Below, one piece after another: positions 9,563 through 18,702 of a stretch of 64,000 nt of DNA. A program made the translations under genes and the position numbers. Position 1 is the stretch's first letter. Every line of letters begins with the position of its first letter. Source of the DNA: Enterobacteriaceae bacterium B14 (GTDB taxonomy: Bacteria > Pseudomonadota > Gammaproteobacteria > Enterobacterales > Enterobacteriaceae); contig DF158883.1 of the NCBI GenBank assembly GCA_000307305.1, forward strand, positions 361,064-425,063. Reading direction: 5' to 3'. The notes beneath the pieces are model-generated. The model had not been told where the DNA came from. It worked only from the letters and a program-made list of their open reading frames with translations, and did not search any database.

Positions 9563-10603
9563 ATGCGTATTGAAGAAGATCTGAAACTAGGCTTTAAAGA
9601 TGTTTTAATTCGCCCTAAGCGTTCTACACTCAAGAGCCGCTCAGAGGTTGAATTAGAAAGGACTATTACCTTCAAACATTCAGGTTGGCAATGGTCAGGT
9701 GTACCTATCATTGCAGCAAACATGGATACTGTTGGCACCTTCACAATGGCGGAAGCACTGGCTTCTTTTGATGTTCTCACCGCTGTTCATAAACATTACA
9801 CCGTAGAGCAATGGCAAGCTTTCATTGCCAAATCACCTGAGTCTGTATTGCGCCATGTGATGGTTTCTACGGGGACATCAGACGCTGATTTTGCTAAAAC
9901 AAAACAGATCCTAGCACTATCCCCATCATTGAAATTTGTCTGTATTGATGTTGCCAATGGCTACTCTCAGCAGTTTGTCGATTTCTTACGCAAGGCACGT
10001 GATGCTTTCACAGATAAAGTGATTTGTGCAGGGAACGTTGTAACGGGTGAAATGGCTGAAGAATTAATTCTATCGGGTGCTGATATCGTCAAAGTAGGTA
10101 TCGGGCCGGGTTCCGTTTGTACGACTCGGGTTAAAACCGGTGTTGGCTATCCACAGTTATCAGCAGTGATTGAGTGTGCTGATGCGGCTCATGGCTTAGG
10201 TGGGCAGATTGTGAGCGACGGTGGATGCACTGTTCCTGGCGATATTGCTAAAGCATTTGGCGGCGGAGCAGATTTCGTCATGCTTGGCGGTATGTTGGCA
10301 GCACACGAAGAGTGCGAAGGTACAGTCATTGAAGAGAATGGTAAGCGCATGATGTCATTCTATGGCATGAGCTCTGAGTCAGCGATGAATCGCCACGTTG
10401 GTGGTGTTGCACAGTATCGTGCAGCTGAAGGTAAAACTGTTCACCTGCCATTCCGTGGCCCAGTTGAGAATACTGTGTTAGACATTCTGGGTGGCCTACG
10501 TTCAGCCTGTACTTATGTTGGTGCATCACGTCTGAAAGAGATGACGAAACGCACGACGTTCATTCGCGTTGCTGAGCAGGAAAACCGCGTATTTGGTAGC
10601 TGA
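9563..10603 (+). CDS. guaC: GMP reductase
   Basis: GuaC converts GMP to IMP with NADPH, returning guanine nucleotides to the purine pool. The 346-residue protein begins [20 protein letters not shown], as in E. coli (347). It contains the catalytic cysteine C186 in GPGSVCTT, the IMP-binding segments SDGGC and [10 protein letters not shown], and the flap-like YGMSSESAM region. The ATG at 9563 was chosen over an in-frame upstream ATG at 9464 by homology. A terminator follows; the convergent gene is hofC. Confidence 0.95.
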   Translation: MRIEEDLKLGFKDVLIRPKRSTLKSRSEVELERTITFKHSGWQWSGVPIIAANMDTVGTFTMAEALASFDVLTAVHKHYTVEQWQAFIAKSPESVLRHVMVSTGTSDADFAKTKQILALSPSLKFVCIDVANGYSQQFVDFLRKARDAFTDKVICAGNVVTGEMAEELILSGADIVKVGIGPGSVCTTRVKTGVGYPQLSAVIECADAAHGLGGQIVSDGGCTVPGDIAKAFGGGADFVMLGGMLAAHEECEGTVIEENGKRMMSFYGMSSESAMNRHVGGVAQYRAAEGKTVHLPFRGPVENTVLDILGGLRSACTYVGASRLKEMTKRTTFIRVAEQENRVFGS

Positions 10604-10661
10604 TAATCAGCGCCATTTAGGCGAATAAGCCAGTAAATGATGAGTCACTGGCTACATTGAA

Positions 10662-10684
10662 GGGGCGCTATGCGTCCCTTTTCT
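10662..10684 (+). terminator. Rho-independent terminator after guaC
   Basis: A 7-bp stem with one G-U pair (GGGGCGC at 10662-10668, GCGTCCC at 10672-10678) and a three-base loop is followed by TTTTCTGTCTTT. A weaker inverted repeat (GCCAGT/ACTGGC) lies just before it. It ends immediately before the convergent hofC gene. Confidence 0.7.
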
Positions 10685-10688
10685 GTCT

Positions 10689-11888
10689 TTAGCTAATCAC
10701 ACTCCCCAACTGAAATATGGGTAAATACATCGCAATAATCAGCACGCCAACGATACCTCCTACAATGAGCATCATTACTGGCTCTAGTGATTGAGAGAGC
10801 TGATCGGCGTACTCTTCTGTTTGCTGCTCATACGTTTTTGCGAGCTTCTCCAACATACTCTCTAATGCCCCAGACTCTTCTCCGACAAAAATCAATTGTT
10901 GGCTGAAGGGGGGAAAGAGGGGCTGTTGCTTAATGGCTAAGTGCAATGAGCTTCCTTCACTGACAAGTTGTTTAATGTCATTCAGCGCTTGCTGATAGAA
11001 GAGATTCCCCACGGCATTGCTGGCTGCATTGAGGCCATCTAACAATGAGATACCTGTCGATTGCGTCATTGCTAAAGTACGAAATGCTCGGCTTAGGCAA
11101 CTGCTCGTCATCAGTTTATGAAAAAGGGGAAAATTCATCATACATTTCTGTTCTCGTTGTAGCCAATGGCGCTGCGGTCGTAGCTTTTTCAGATAGAACC
11201 ATACGACACTGATCGAGAACATGAGCAGATAATGCCCACTTTTTAGCAGAAGATGAGAGAGATGGATGATGAATTGTGTGAACCAAGGCAGTGGGGCATC
11301 GAAGCTTTTGTATATCTCAGCAAACTCAGGTAACACCAGCATAAGCATCATCAACGTGACGATGGCAGCAATGACTAAAATAAAGAGAGGGTATCGTAGC
11401 GCCTTGCGAACTTTGGTTTGTATATGCAGTAAATGCTCTTGTTGGGCGGCTAATTGCAGGCAGCAGAGATCTAGCTTCCCTGTTAGTTCTCCTGTCGTGA
11501 TGATCTCTTTATACAGTGAAGGGAATGCTTCAGGGTACTGGCTAAGCGCTTGTGATAACGCGCTTCCTTGAGCCACTAATTGCTGGATATGGCTTAATAC
11601 GTATCTCCACGCAGGCTGGTTATGCTGTTGTGATAGTAGACGCAGTGCAATGGCTAAAGGCAAACCTGCCTGCAACATGGTGGCTAGCTGGCGCATAATC
11701 CTCACACGTTCAACAGCCTTCCAGTTTTTTCGCCCCATTCGTATGCCTTGGGATATCTTAGTCGGGTAGCAACCCTGATTTATCAATAAATACTGGGCTT
11801 GTCGTCGATTATCGGCGGTCAGTTCTCCCTGTTTTTGCTGCCCATTCGCATCCTGACCTTGCCACAAGAAGAGGCGTTTTGAGCTCAT
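10689..11888 (-). CDS. hofC: Type IV pilus inner membrane platform protein HofC (PilC/GspF family)
   Basis: HofC is the polytopic platform protein that couples the cytoplasmic assembly ATPase to pilin polymerisation. The 399-residue product has two repeated GspF domains: about residues 60-185 (the MRQLATMLQAGLPLAIAL motif) and 265-390 (CLSRAFRTLAMTQSTGISLLDGL). Each is followed by transmembrane stretches (FILVIAAIVTLMMLMLVLP and VMMLIVGGIVGVLIIAMYLP). Its ATG overlaps the hofB stop by four bases (ATGA), so it is the last gene of ppdD-hofB-hofC. Length fits E. coli HofC (400). Confidence 0.93.
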   Translation of the reverse strand: MSSKRLFLWQGQDANGQQKQGELTADNRRQAQYLLINQGCYPTKISQGIRMGRKNWKAVERVRIMRQLATMLQAGLPLAIALRLLSQQHNQPAWRYVLSHIQQLVAQGSALSQALSQYPEAFPSLYKEIITTGELTGKLDLCCLQLAAQQEHLLHIQTKVRKALRYPLFILVIAAIVTLMMLMLVLPEFAEIYKSFDAPLPWFTQFIIHLSHLLLKSGHYLLMFSISVVWFYLKKLRPQRHWLQREQKCMMNFPLFHKLMTSSCLSRAFRTLAMTQSTGISLLDGLNAASNAVGNLFYQQALNDIKQLVSEGSSLHLAIKQQPLFPPFSQQLIFVGEESGALESMLEKLAKTYEQQTEEYADQLSQSLEPVMMLIVGGIVGVLIIAMYLPIFQLGSVIS

Positions 11889-13384
11889 GAGTTAAGACCT
11901 AAAACGCGATAGACCTCTTCAAGAGAGGTAATGCCCTGATCGACAAGTTTTAACCCTGAATGAAAGAGCGAAACCACCCCTTGTTGTTCGGCGAGTGTTT
12001 GCAATTGATGTAGGTTCACACCATCGAGTACAGCTTGCTGAATCTCTGGTGTAACCGAAAGCAGCTCATAAAGCCCGACACGGCCATAATAGCCAGAAAA
12101 ACAGTGTTCACATCCTATCGCTTTCCATGCCTTGAGCTCATGCATCCAACTTGTCGGTTTGACTCGATTCGATTCAGGGACGAATTGTTTGCAGTGTGAG
12201 CATAGGCGACGGACTAACCGTTGAGCGATGACGAGCTTTAGTGATGAGGCGAGCAGATAGGGCGCGATACCCATCTGCTCTAAGCGGTTTAGCGCCTCAC
12301 ACGCTGAGTTAGTGTGTAATGTTGATAAAACAAGGTGCCCAGTTTGAGCTGCTTTGATAGCGATCTCTGCCGTTTCTGCATCCCGTATTTCACCAATCAT
12401 AATGATATCGGGATCTTGCCGTAGCATCGCCCTAAGTATGGTGCTAAACGTCAACCCTATTTTGATATTGGTTTGTGTTTGGTTGATTCCTTTTAGTGGC
12501 ATTTCAATCGGGTCTTCAGCACTACAAATATTACGTTGTGTGCTGTTGAGCTGCTTAAGGCCGCTATACAGTGTGAGGGTTTTACCACTCCCTGTTGGGC
12601 CAGTAACGAGGATCATTCCCTGTGGTTGCTGCAATGCATGGGTGTAGCACTGGTATTGCTCTGCGGTTAGCCCAAGGTCTTGCAAAGACAGCGTACTTTT
12701 ATCGTTCTCCTGCACTCGTAGGACAATTTTCTCTCCATGCAGTGTCGGCAGCGTTGAGATCCTCATTGCATGTGTTCGATTACTCAGTTCTAAGGCCAGT
12801 TGCCCATCCTGTGGTTGTCTTCGTTCTGCAATATCGAGAGAGCTGATAATTTTTAGGCGAGCCGTCATTCTGGCAGCCAGTGAAGGCGGTGGTGAGCTTA
12901 TCTCTTGAAGTACACCATCAATGCGAAGACGAATCCGATAGCTATTGGCGAAGGGTTCGAAGTGAATGTCTGAGGCTCTTCTTTGTGTTGCGACCTCAAG
13001 CGTTTGGTTGATGAAATTAACGACAGGCTCGTCTTGATGAGTGTCTAATGTGTAATGAGCATCAGGCTCAGTGGCTTTTTTATGTTTTTGTGCCGCGAGT
13101 GTCAGTTCGGCGTCATAGGTTTTTCCGTGCAGGTTATTTAATGCATCCTCCAGTTGAGCTGATGACCATACTTGGCGTGTTATCTGTTTTCCGCAGGCAA
13201 AGCGCAGTGCTACATCTAATTGCTGCCCGCACTTATCTGGGACGGCGATAAACAGCTCATCGCGTGTTGATGCCACTGCCAGAGCACCATATTGGCGGCA
13301 TAAATTTTGTAATGCGGGATCAATAGAGATATCGACAGTGGTATCCGTCTGGGGTAATGGTGTTGTTACAGAGAAATTGTTCAT
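11885..13384 (-). CDS. hofB: Type IV pilus assembly ATPase HofB (PilB/GspE family)
   Basis: HofB is the hexameric ATPase that powers pilus extension. The 499-residue protein has Walker A GPTGSGKT, the Asp box region SAEDPIEMPLKGINQTQ, Walker B DPDIIMIGEIRD and the His box TGHLVLSTLHTNSA. A zinc-binding element follows near the C terminus (CSHC and CEHC). It is about 38 residues longer than E. coli HofB, with an extended N-terminal region that corresponds to the GspE/PilB N-terminal domain. It overlaps both neighbours by ATGA, indicating tight translational coupling. Confidence 0.93.
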   Translation of the reverse strand: MNNFSVTTPLPQTDTTVDISIDPALQNLCRQYGALAVASTRDELFIAVPDKCGQQLDVALRFACGKQITRQVWSSAQLEDALNNLHGKTYDAELTLAAQKHKKATEPDAHYTLDTHQDEPVVNFINQTLEVATQRRASDIHFEPFANSYRIRLRIDGVLQEISSPPPSLAARMTARLKIISSLDIAERRQPQDGQLALELSNRTHAMRISTLPTLHGEKIVLRVQENDKSTLSLQDLGLTAEQYQCYTHALQQPQGMILVTGPTGSGKTLTLYSGLKQLNSTQRNICSAEDPIEMPLKGINQTQTNIKIGLTFSTILRAMLRQDPDIIMIGEIRDAETAEIAIKAAQTGHLVLSTLHTNSACEALNRLEQMGIAPYLLASSLKLVIAQRLVRRLCSHCKQFVPESNRVKPTSWMHELKAWKAIGCEHCFSGYYGRVGLYELLSVTPEIQQAVLDGVNLHQLQTLAEQQGVVSLFHSGLKLVDQGITSLEEVYRVLGLNS

Positions 13385-13872
13385 GGGGCATTACCTGCGC
13401 CAAAACGAAATACCTCTTCACAACTTGTGAGCTGACTGCGGTTCCCTGCGCTATGGGTGCACTCTCTGTTCCAGTTTATTTCTCCTGTAGCAGGTGTAAT
13501 GGTCGGCCGTACTGTGACGAGTAATCCTTGGAGTGTTTGTTGTCCTTTAAGGGTAATTGCTCCTTTTGTTACCTGAATTTCACTGACATAGCGCGTTGTT
13601 TTCGTTTCAGGTATGCCATGTCTGCCTTGGTTGCATCCGTCTGTTGAGCCTTGTTCCAATGCGCAAAGTTCCACTGCGGTTTTATAGGGCACCATTGCTT
13701 GTAGTACATCTGTCATGGCGGCTTTCTGTACATAGCTTTGGTAGGCCGGAAGCCCTATTGAACTCAGAATGGCAATAATCGCGATAGAGATCATTAATTC
13801 GAAAAGGGTAAAACCACTCTGATACTGTAAGGCTCTCTTTTGCACTATAGCTGTGGATATTTCTCTGTTCAT
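13381..13872 (-). CDS. ppdD: Major type IV pilin PpdD
   Basis: PpdD is the pilin that HofB and HofC assemble. The prepilin site is G20/F21 (SGFTLFELM), with the essential glutamate at +5 of the mature protein and a hydrophobic helix (ISIAIIAILSSIGLPAY). The mature region keeps the enterobacterial cysteines (VELCALEQG, DGCNQG, ECTHS, SCEEVFRF), likely forming two disulfides. The leader is 20 residues, whereas the E. coli one is six; AAGGA seven bases upstream supports this ATG. The peptidase that would process it is not in the window. Confidence 0.93.
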   Translation of the reverse strand: MNREISTAIVQKRALQYQSGFTLFELMISIAIIAILSSIGLPAYQSYVQKAAMTDVLQAMVPYKTAVELCALEQGSTDGCNQGRHGIPETKTTRYVSEIQVTKGAITLKGQQTLQGLLVTVRPTITPATGEINWNRECTHSAGNRSQLTSCEEVFRFGAGNAP

Positions 13873-14039
13873 GTCACGTTCCTTGAGGGGCGGTTAATGA
13901 CCAGAGTATTTGGTATGAGTGATGAGATTGATATTGTCAGAGAGCAGGCTCTGGATGCGCTATCCAGTAAATATTTTGTTATTGCACAGGGTGCAGAAAA
14001 AGTGCGAGCCATCTCTAGGTTCTGTGCTAAATCGGGGAA

Positions 14040-14070
14040 AAGCAAATGCCTCTGCTTGAAACAGAGGCTA
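14040..14070 (-). terminator. Hairpin terminator after nadC
   Basis: On the minus strand downstream of the nadC stop, a 7-bp stem (14048-14054 with 14062-14068) is followed by ATTTGCTTTT. The rest of the 207-base gap between nadC and ppdD (13873-14079) shows no supported gene and presumably carries the ppdD promoter. Confidence 0.6.
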
Positions 14071-14079
14071 GAGTCACTG

Positions 14080-15033
<954 letters not shown>

Positions 15034-15143
15034 TTAGCATTGAAAGGCTGCCGTGCTGTCTGGTCAAGTCTTGTGTATAGCAGAATAGAGCCAATAGTTC
15101 GACGATGTTAATCTATTTGAAGTCTAATGCCGGAGTATAGCAA

Positions 15144-15683
15144 TTGCGTTTAAAACAGGGTTGGTTAGAAGGAGTCAGGCAGGTTCATTCACCGCATTGT
15201 GATGAGCGCCCAGAAGGTGAGATACCATCACTGCTGGTGGTTCACAATATTAGTTTGCCTCCAGGTAAATTTGGTGGCCCTTATATTGACCAGCTTTTTA
15301 TGGGGCAGCTTGATCCTGCGGAAGATCCGTTTTTTGCTGAGATTCAACATTTAAGAGTCTCAGCACACTGCTTAATTCGTCGCGATGGTGCCATCGTTCA
15401 ATATGTCCCCTTCGATAAAAGAGCATGGCATGCAGGGGTATCTCTGTTTGAGGGGCGTGAGCGCTGTAATGATTTTTCTATCGGCATTGAAATGGAAGGA
15501 ACGGATTTTGAGCCGTTTACAGACAAACAGTATCAAAGCTTAAGGGCAGTTACTGTGCTGTTAATGAAACACTACCCTATTAGCGCTGAGCGTATTACTG
15601 GGCATAGCGATATTGCCCCTGAGCGTAAGACTGACCCAGGGCCTTTCTTCGACTGGTCGCATTTTTACGAATTACTGCGCTAA
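15144..15683 (+). CDS. ampD: 1,6-anhydro-N-acetylmuramyl-L-alanine amidase AmpD
   Basis: AmpD is the cytosolic zinc amidase that strips peptides from recycled anhydro-muropeptides. Its loss de-represses AmpC beta-lactamase in species that have ampR-ampC. The 179-residue protein has the zinc ligands H34 (VVHNIS), H154 and D164 (GHSDIAPERKTDPGP). Translation starts at a TTG at 15144 preceded by CCGGAG, and the next residues RLKQGWLEGVRQ align with E. coli LLEEGWLVGARR. The usual partner ampE does not follow; a terminator and aroP come next. Confidence 0.93.
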   Translation: MRLKQGWLEGVRQVHSPHCDERPEGEIPSLLVVHNISLPPGKFGGPYIDQLFMGQLDPAEDPFFAEIQHLRVSAHCLIRRDGAIVQYVPFDKRAWHAGVSLFEGRERCNDFSIGIEMEGTDFEPFTDKQYQSLRAVTVLLMKHYPISAERITGHSDIAPERKTDPGPFFDWSHFYELLR

Positions 15684-15694
15684 TCTCATATTTG

Positions 15695-15735
15695 AAGGAG
15701 GCCAGCATAATGAACGCTATGCTGGCCTTATTATT
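15695..15735. terminator. Bidirectional terminator between ampD and aroP
   Basis: A perfect 10-bp stem (GGCCAGCATA at 15700-15709, TATGCTGGCC at 15718-15727) with an eight-base loop stands between the convergent genes. TTATTATTT follows on the plus strand, so it fits ampD best; on the minus strand the flank is CTCCTTCAAATAT, which is weaker. Confidence 0.8.
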
Positions 15736-17114
15736 TAACGTTGTATTGTCGTAGCTGTCTGATGAATACGGTTACGGATTGCAAAACCGATACCTAAAAT
15801 CACCAGCCAGACAGGGATCAGTAATACTGAAATCTGGATGCCTGGTGTTAAGTACATAACTATTAAGATGAAGGAGACGAAGGCCAGTACTAGATAGTTG
15901 CTAAACGGATACCAGATTGATTTAAATTTGGTAGTAACGCCTTCGGCATCTTTGGCTGCTCTGAAACGTAAATGCGCGAGGCTGATCATGGCCCAGTTGA
16001 TGACGAGAGCAGATACCACCAGAGCCATTAATAGTTCTAGCGCCTTGCCTGGCATCACATAGTTAATGACGACACAGAGTGCGGTGGCTAAAGCAGAAAA
16101 GCCGATAGCAATATAAGGTACGCCACGACGGTCTGTTTTTAACAGCGCTTTTGGTGCATTTCCTTGTTTAGCCAAGCCGTACAGCATACGGCTGTTACAG
16201 TAAACGCCGCTGTTATAGACAGAAAGCGCTGCAGTAAGCACCACGATGTTGAGAATGTTAGCAACTAAGTTGCTGTTTAATTCGTGGAAGATCATGACAA
16301 ACGGGCTACCACCTTCGACGACTTTATTCCATGGGTAGAGAGAAAGTAGAACAGTTAAGGCACCGATATAGAAAATCAGAATTCGATAGATAACCTGGTT
16401 GGTGGCTTTAGGTATGCTTTGCTCAGGATTCGTCGCTTCGGCAGCGGTGATCCCTATAAGCTCCAATCCACCAAATGAGAACATGATGATCGCCATTGCC
16501 ATAACCAACCCTTCCCAGCCATTAGGAAAGAAGCCACCTGGCAGCGCCCACAAATTGGTAACAGTTGCTTCTGGGCCACCCGTGCCGCTGATGAGCAGGT
16601 AACCGCCGAAAGCTATCATCCCAATGATGGCGACGACTTTGATAATCGCAAACCAAAATTCCATTTCGCCATACAGCTTAACGTTAGAAAGGTTAATGGC
16701 ATTGATGCAGACGAAGAAGATAGCGGCGGAGACCCATGTCGGGACTTCCGGCCACCAATATTGGATGTAGACACCAACGGCGGTGAGCTCGGCCATACTT
16801 ACCAGAATATATAGTACCCAGTAGTTCCAGCCAGAAGAGAAACCCGCAAAGTTCCCCCAATACTTATAAGCAAAATGGCTGAATGAGCCTGCGACGGGCT
16901 CTTCGACGACCATTTCGCCAAGCTGGCGCATAATTAAGAAGGCGATGATTCCACCAATGGCATAGCCGAGCAAAACAGATGGCCCAGCCATTTTAATTGT
17001 TTGTGCAATGCCAAGAAATAACCCTGTACCAACGGCCCCTCCAAGGGCAATTAGTTGAATATGGCGATTTTTTAGACCCCGCTTAAGGTTATCGCTGCTT
17101 TGTTCATCTTTCAT
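15735..17114 (-). CDS. aroP: Aromatic amino acid permease AroP
   Basis: AroP is the general proton-coupled importer of phenylalanine, tyrosine and tryptophan. The 459-residue protein (E. coli 457) has twelve hydrophobic segments and the amino acid-polyamine-organocation signature near the start (LKRGLKNRHIQLIALGGAVGTGLFLG). It also has the EPVAGSFSHFAYKYWG loop and the FSFGGLELIGITAAEA helix. It is closer to AroP than to PheP from its opening and length, though I cannot separate these fully by eye. A TyrR-like box lies in the upstream region. Confidence 0.88.
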   Translation of the reverse strand: MKDEQSSDNLKRGLKNRHIQLIALGGAVGTGLFLGIAQTIKMAGPSVLLGYAIGGIIAFLIMRQLGEMVVEEPVAGSFSHFAYKYWGNFAGFSSGWNYWVLYILVSMAELTAVGVYIQYWWPEVPTWVSAAIFFVCINAINLSNVKLYGEMEFWFAIIKVVAIIGMIAFGGYLLISGTGGPEATVTNLWALPGGFFPNGWEGLVMAMAIIMFSFGGLELIGITAAEATNPEQSIPKATNQVIYRILIFYIGALTVLLSLYPWNKVVEGGSPFVMIFHELNSNLVANILNIVVLTAALSVYNSGVYCNSRMLYGLAKQGNAPKALLKTDRRGVPYIAIGFSALATALCVVINYVMPGKALELLMALVVSALVINWAMISLAHLRFRAAKDAEGVTTKFKSIWYPFSNYLVLAFVSFILIVMYLTPGIQISVLLIPVWLVILGIGFAIRNRIHQTATTIQR

Positions 17115-17243
17115 CTCTACTTCCTCGCTTATTTTTATGATCTGCTTTTATGGCTTATTTTTTCATCCGACGATGGGTCAACGGTGTTCAGGGGTCATAT
17201 TGAACAACGGTCGCCATAGGTGTAATAAAGTAATTACTATATC

Positions 17244-17261
17244 CGTAAACAAATCTTTACT
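17244..17261 (-). promoter_or_regulatory. TyrR-like box upstream of aroP
   Basis: CGTAAA-N6-TTTACT at 17244-17261 differs from the TyrR consensus TGTAAA-N6-TTTACA by one base in each half. It lies about 130 bases before the aroP start. E. coli aroP is repressed by TyrR with aromatic amino acids from boxes in this position, so the match is plausible in context. Confidence 0.55.
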
Positions 17262-17608
17262 TAAGGAAAATGACAATGTCGTTACAAAAGTACCATTTCA
17301 AAAATAATAGTGGTAGGAGAAAAATACACGGGATGGGAGAGTAATATTTCGAGGTTGTGAGCCGAGTCTATAAATTGACATTATTAACGATAGTCAGTTG
17401 AACCATCGCTATATATTTTTACAAAAAATATCCTCTCATTTGAACTCGCCAACGGCTCTCATTTTTAAGAATAGAGCACCCTTCATTTTTGCGGTGAATG
17501 AATTTAAAAACATATTTATTAAATTTAAATTCAATAACTGAGTGGCTTTTACGTTTCAGCATGAAATTTTAGGATGTTAATAAGATGTTTGGTTTACATA
17601 TAAGTAAA

Positions 17609-17624
17609 AATGGTAATACCAAGT
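17609..17624. promoter_or_regulatory. Possible second PdhR site
   Basis: AATGGTAATACCAAGT resembles the PdhR palindrome ATTGGTNNNACCAAT; the right half is intact and the left half has one mismatch. Its centre is about 142 bases upstream of the perfect operator. Function is unproven. Confidence 0.35.
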
Positions 17625-17749
17625 GATTGTTTTGTTATTGTGGTTATTTTTGTGTCTCATTTGTTAATGTGGCGGGGTTTAATGATTTAGGTCAAAAGAG
17701 CATATGGACAGCAGGTAAATAGTTTGTTACTTTAACGCCACTTTTTTTA

Positions 17750-17766
17750 AATTGGTATTACCAATT
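17750..17766 (+). promoter_or_regulatory. PdhR operator of the pdhR-aceEF-lpdA operon
   Basis: AATTGGTATTACCAATT is a perfect 17-bp palindrome matching the known PdhR site (ATTGGTNNNACCAAT). It lies 32 bases before the pdhR ATG, the same place as the E. coli operator. PdhR bound here represses the operon until pyruvate releases it. Confidence 0.92.
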
Positions 17767-17798
17767 GACTACTGTGAGAGCCACCCGCAGAGAAGCAT

Positions 17799-18569
17799 AT
17801 GGCCTATAGTAAAATTCGTCAGCCAAAACTATCAGATGTTATCGAACAACAACTGGAACATTTGATTCTGGAAGGGACTTTGTACCCCGGTGAAAAGCTA
17901 CCTCCAGAGCGCGAGTTGGCAAAACGTTTTGATGTATCTCGCCCCTCTCTCAGAGAAGCTATTCAACGTCTGGAAGGCAAAGGATTGTTGCTACGTCGCC
18001 AAGGTGGCGGAACATTTGTGCAATCCAATCTCTGGCAAAGTTTTAGCGACCCTTTAGCTGAATTGCTTGCCGGCCATCCTGAATCTCAATTTGATTTACT
18101 CGAAACTCGCCACGCCCTTGAAGGGATTGCTGCTTATTATGCGGCATTGCGTGGTACTGACGAAGACTTACAACGCATCCGTGATTGCCATCTGGTTATC
18201 GATACCGTGCAGAAAACGGGTGATGTTGAGGCGGAAGCCGATGCTGTCATGCAGTATCAAGTTGCTGTAACAGAAGCGGCCCATAATGTGGTGCTTCTGC
18301 ACTTATTGCGTTGTATGGCGCCAATGTTGCAGCAAAACGTCAGACAAAACTTTGAGCTGCTCTATTCCCGTAGAGAAATGCTGGAGAAGGTGAGCAGCCA
18401 TCGAGCAAGTATTTTTGAGGCGATTGTGGCCCGCGAACCTGAAAAAGCACGAGAGGCTTCGCATCGTCACTTGGCATTCATTGAGGAAGTTCTGCTGGAA
18501 CTGAACCGTGAGCATACCCGACGCGAACGATCTCTGCGTCGGTTGCAGCTTCAGCAGCGTAAAGATTAA
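17799..18569 (+). CDS. pdhR: Pyruvate-responsive repressor PdhR
   Basis: PdhR is a GntR-family (FadR subfamily) regulator that senses pyruvate and represses the pyruvate dehydrogenase operon and respiratory genes. The 256-residue product (E. coli 254) has the N-terminal winged helix ([27 protein letters not shown], about residues 30-60, and the RRQGGGTFV wing). A C-terminal all-helical FCD effector domain follows. It is the first gene of the operon and its own operator lies just upstream, giving autoregulation. Confidence 0.96.
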   Translation: MAYSKIRQPKLSDVIEQQLEHLILEGTLYPGEKLPPERELAKRFDVSRPSLREAIQRLEGKGLLLRRQGGGTFVQSNLWQSFSDPLAELLAGHPESQFDLLETRHALEGIAAYYAALRGTDEDLQRIRDCHLVIDTVQKTGDVEAEADAVMQYQVAVTEAAHNVVLLHLLRCMAPMLQQNVRQNFELLYSRREMLEKVSSHRASIFEAIVAREPEKAREASHRHLAFIEEVLLELNREHTRRERSLRRLQLQQRKD

Positions 18570-18702
18570 GCTTCCTGTATTGGAAGCTATTGCAACACCA
18601 AAAATGGGTCTGTGATAGTGATGAAAAACTAGGGTGCCTTCCATTTCTAGGCACAATGCAGGCCAGACAAACCAACGTATAGAGACAATAAGGAATACCA
18701 CC

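Larger units (their letters stand above)
17115..17798. promoter_or_regulatory. 684-bp divergent aroP/pdhR control region
   Basis: No gene is supported here. Contents that can be seen: a TyrR-like box facing aroP (17244-17261), AT-rich sequence with a 10-bp inverted repeat (17499-17508 with 17524-17533), a PdhR-like imperfect site (17609-17624), and the perfect PdhR operator (17750-17766). A TTTTTACA half-site near 17420 could be a weak second TyrR box. Confidence 0.55.
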
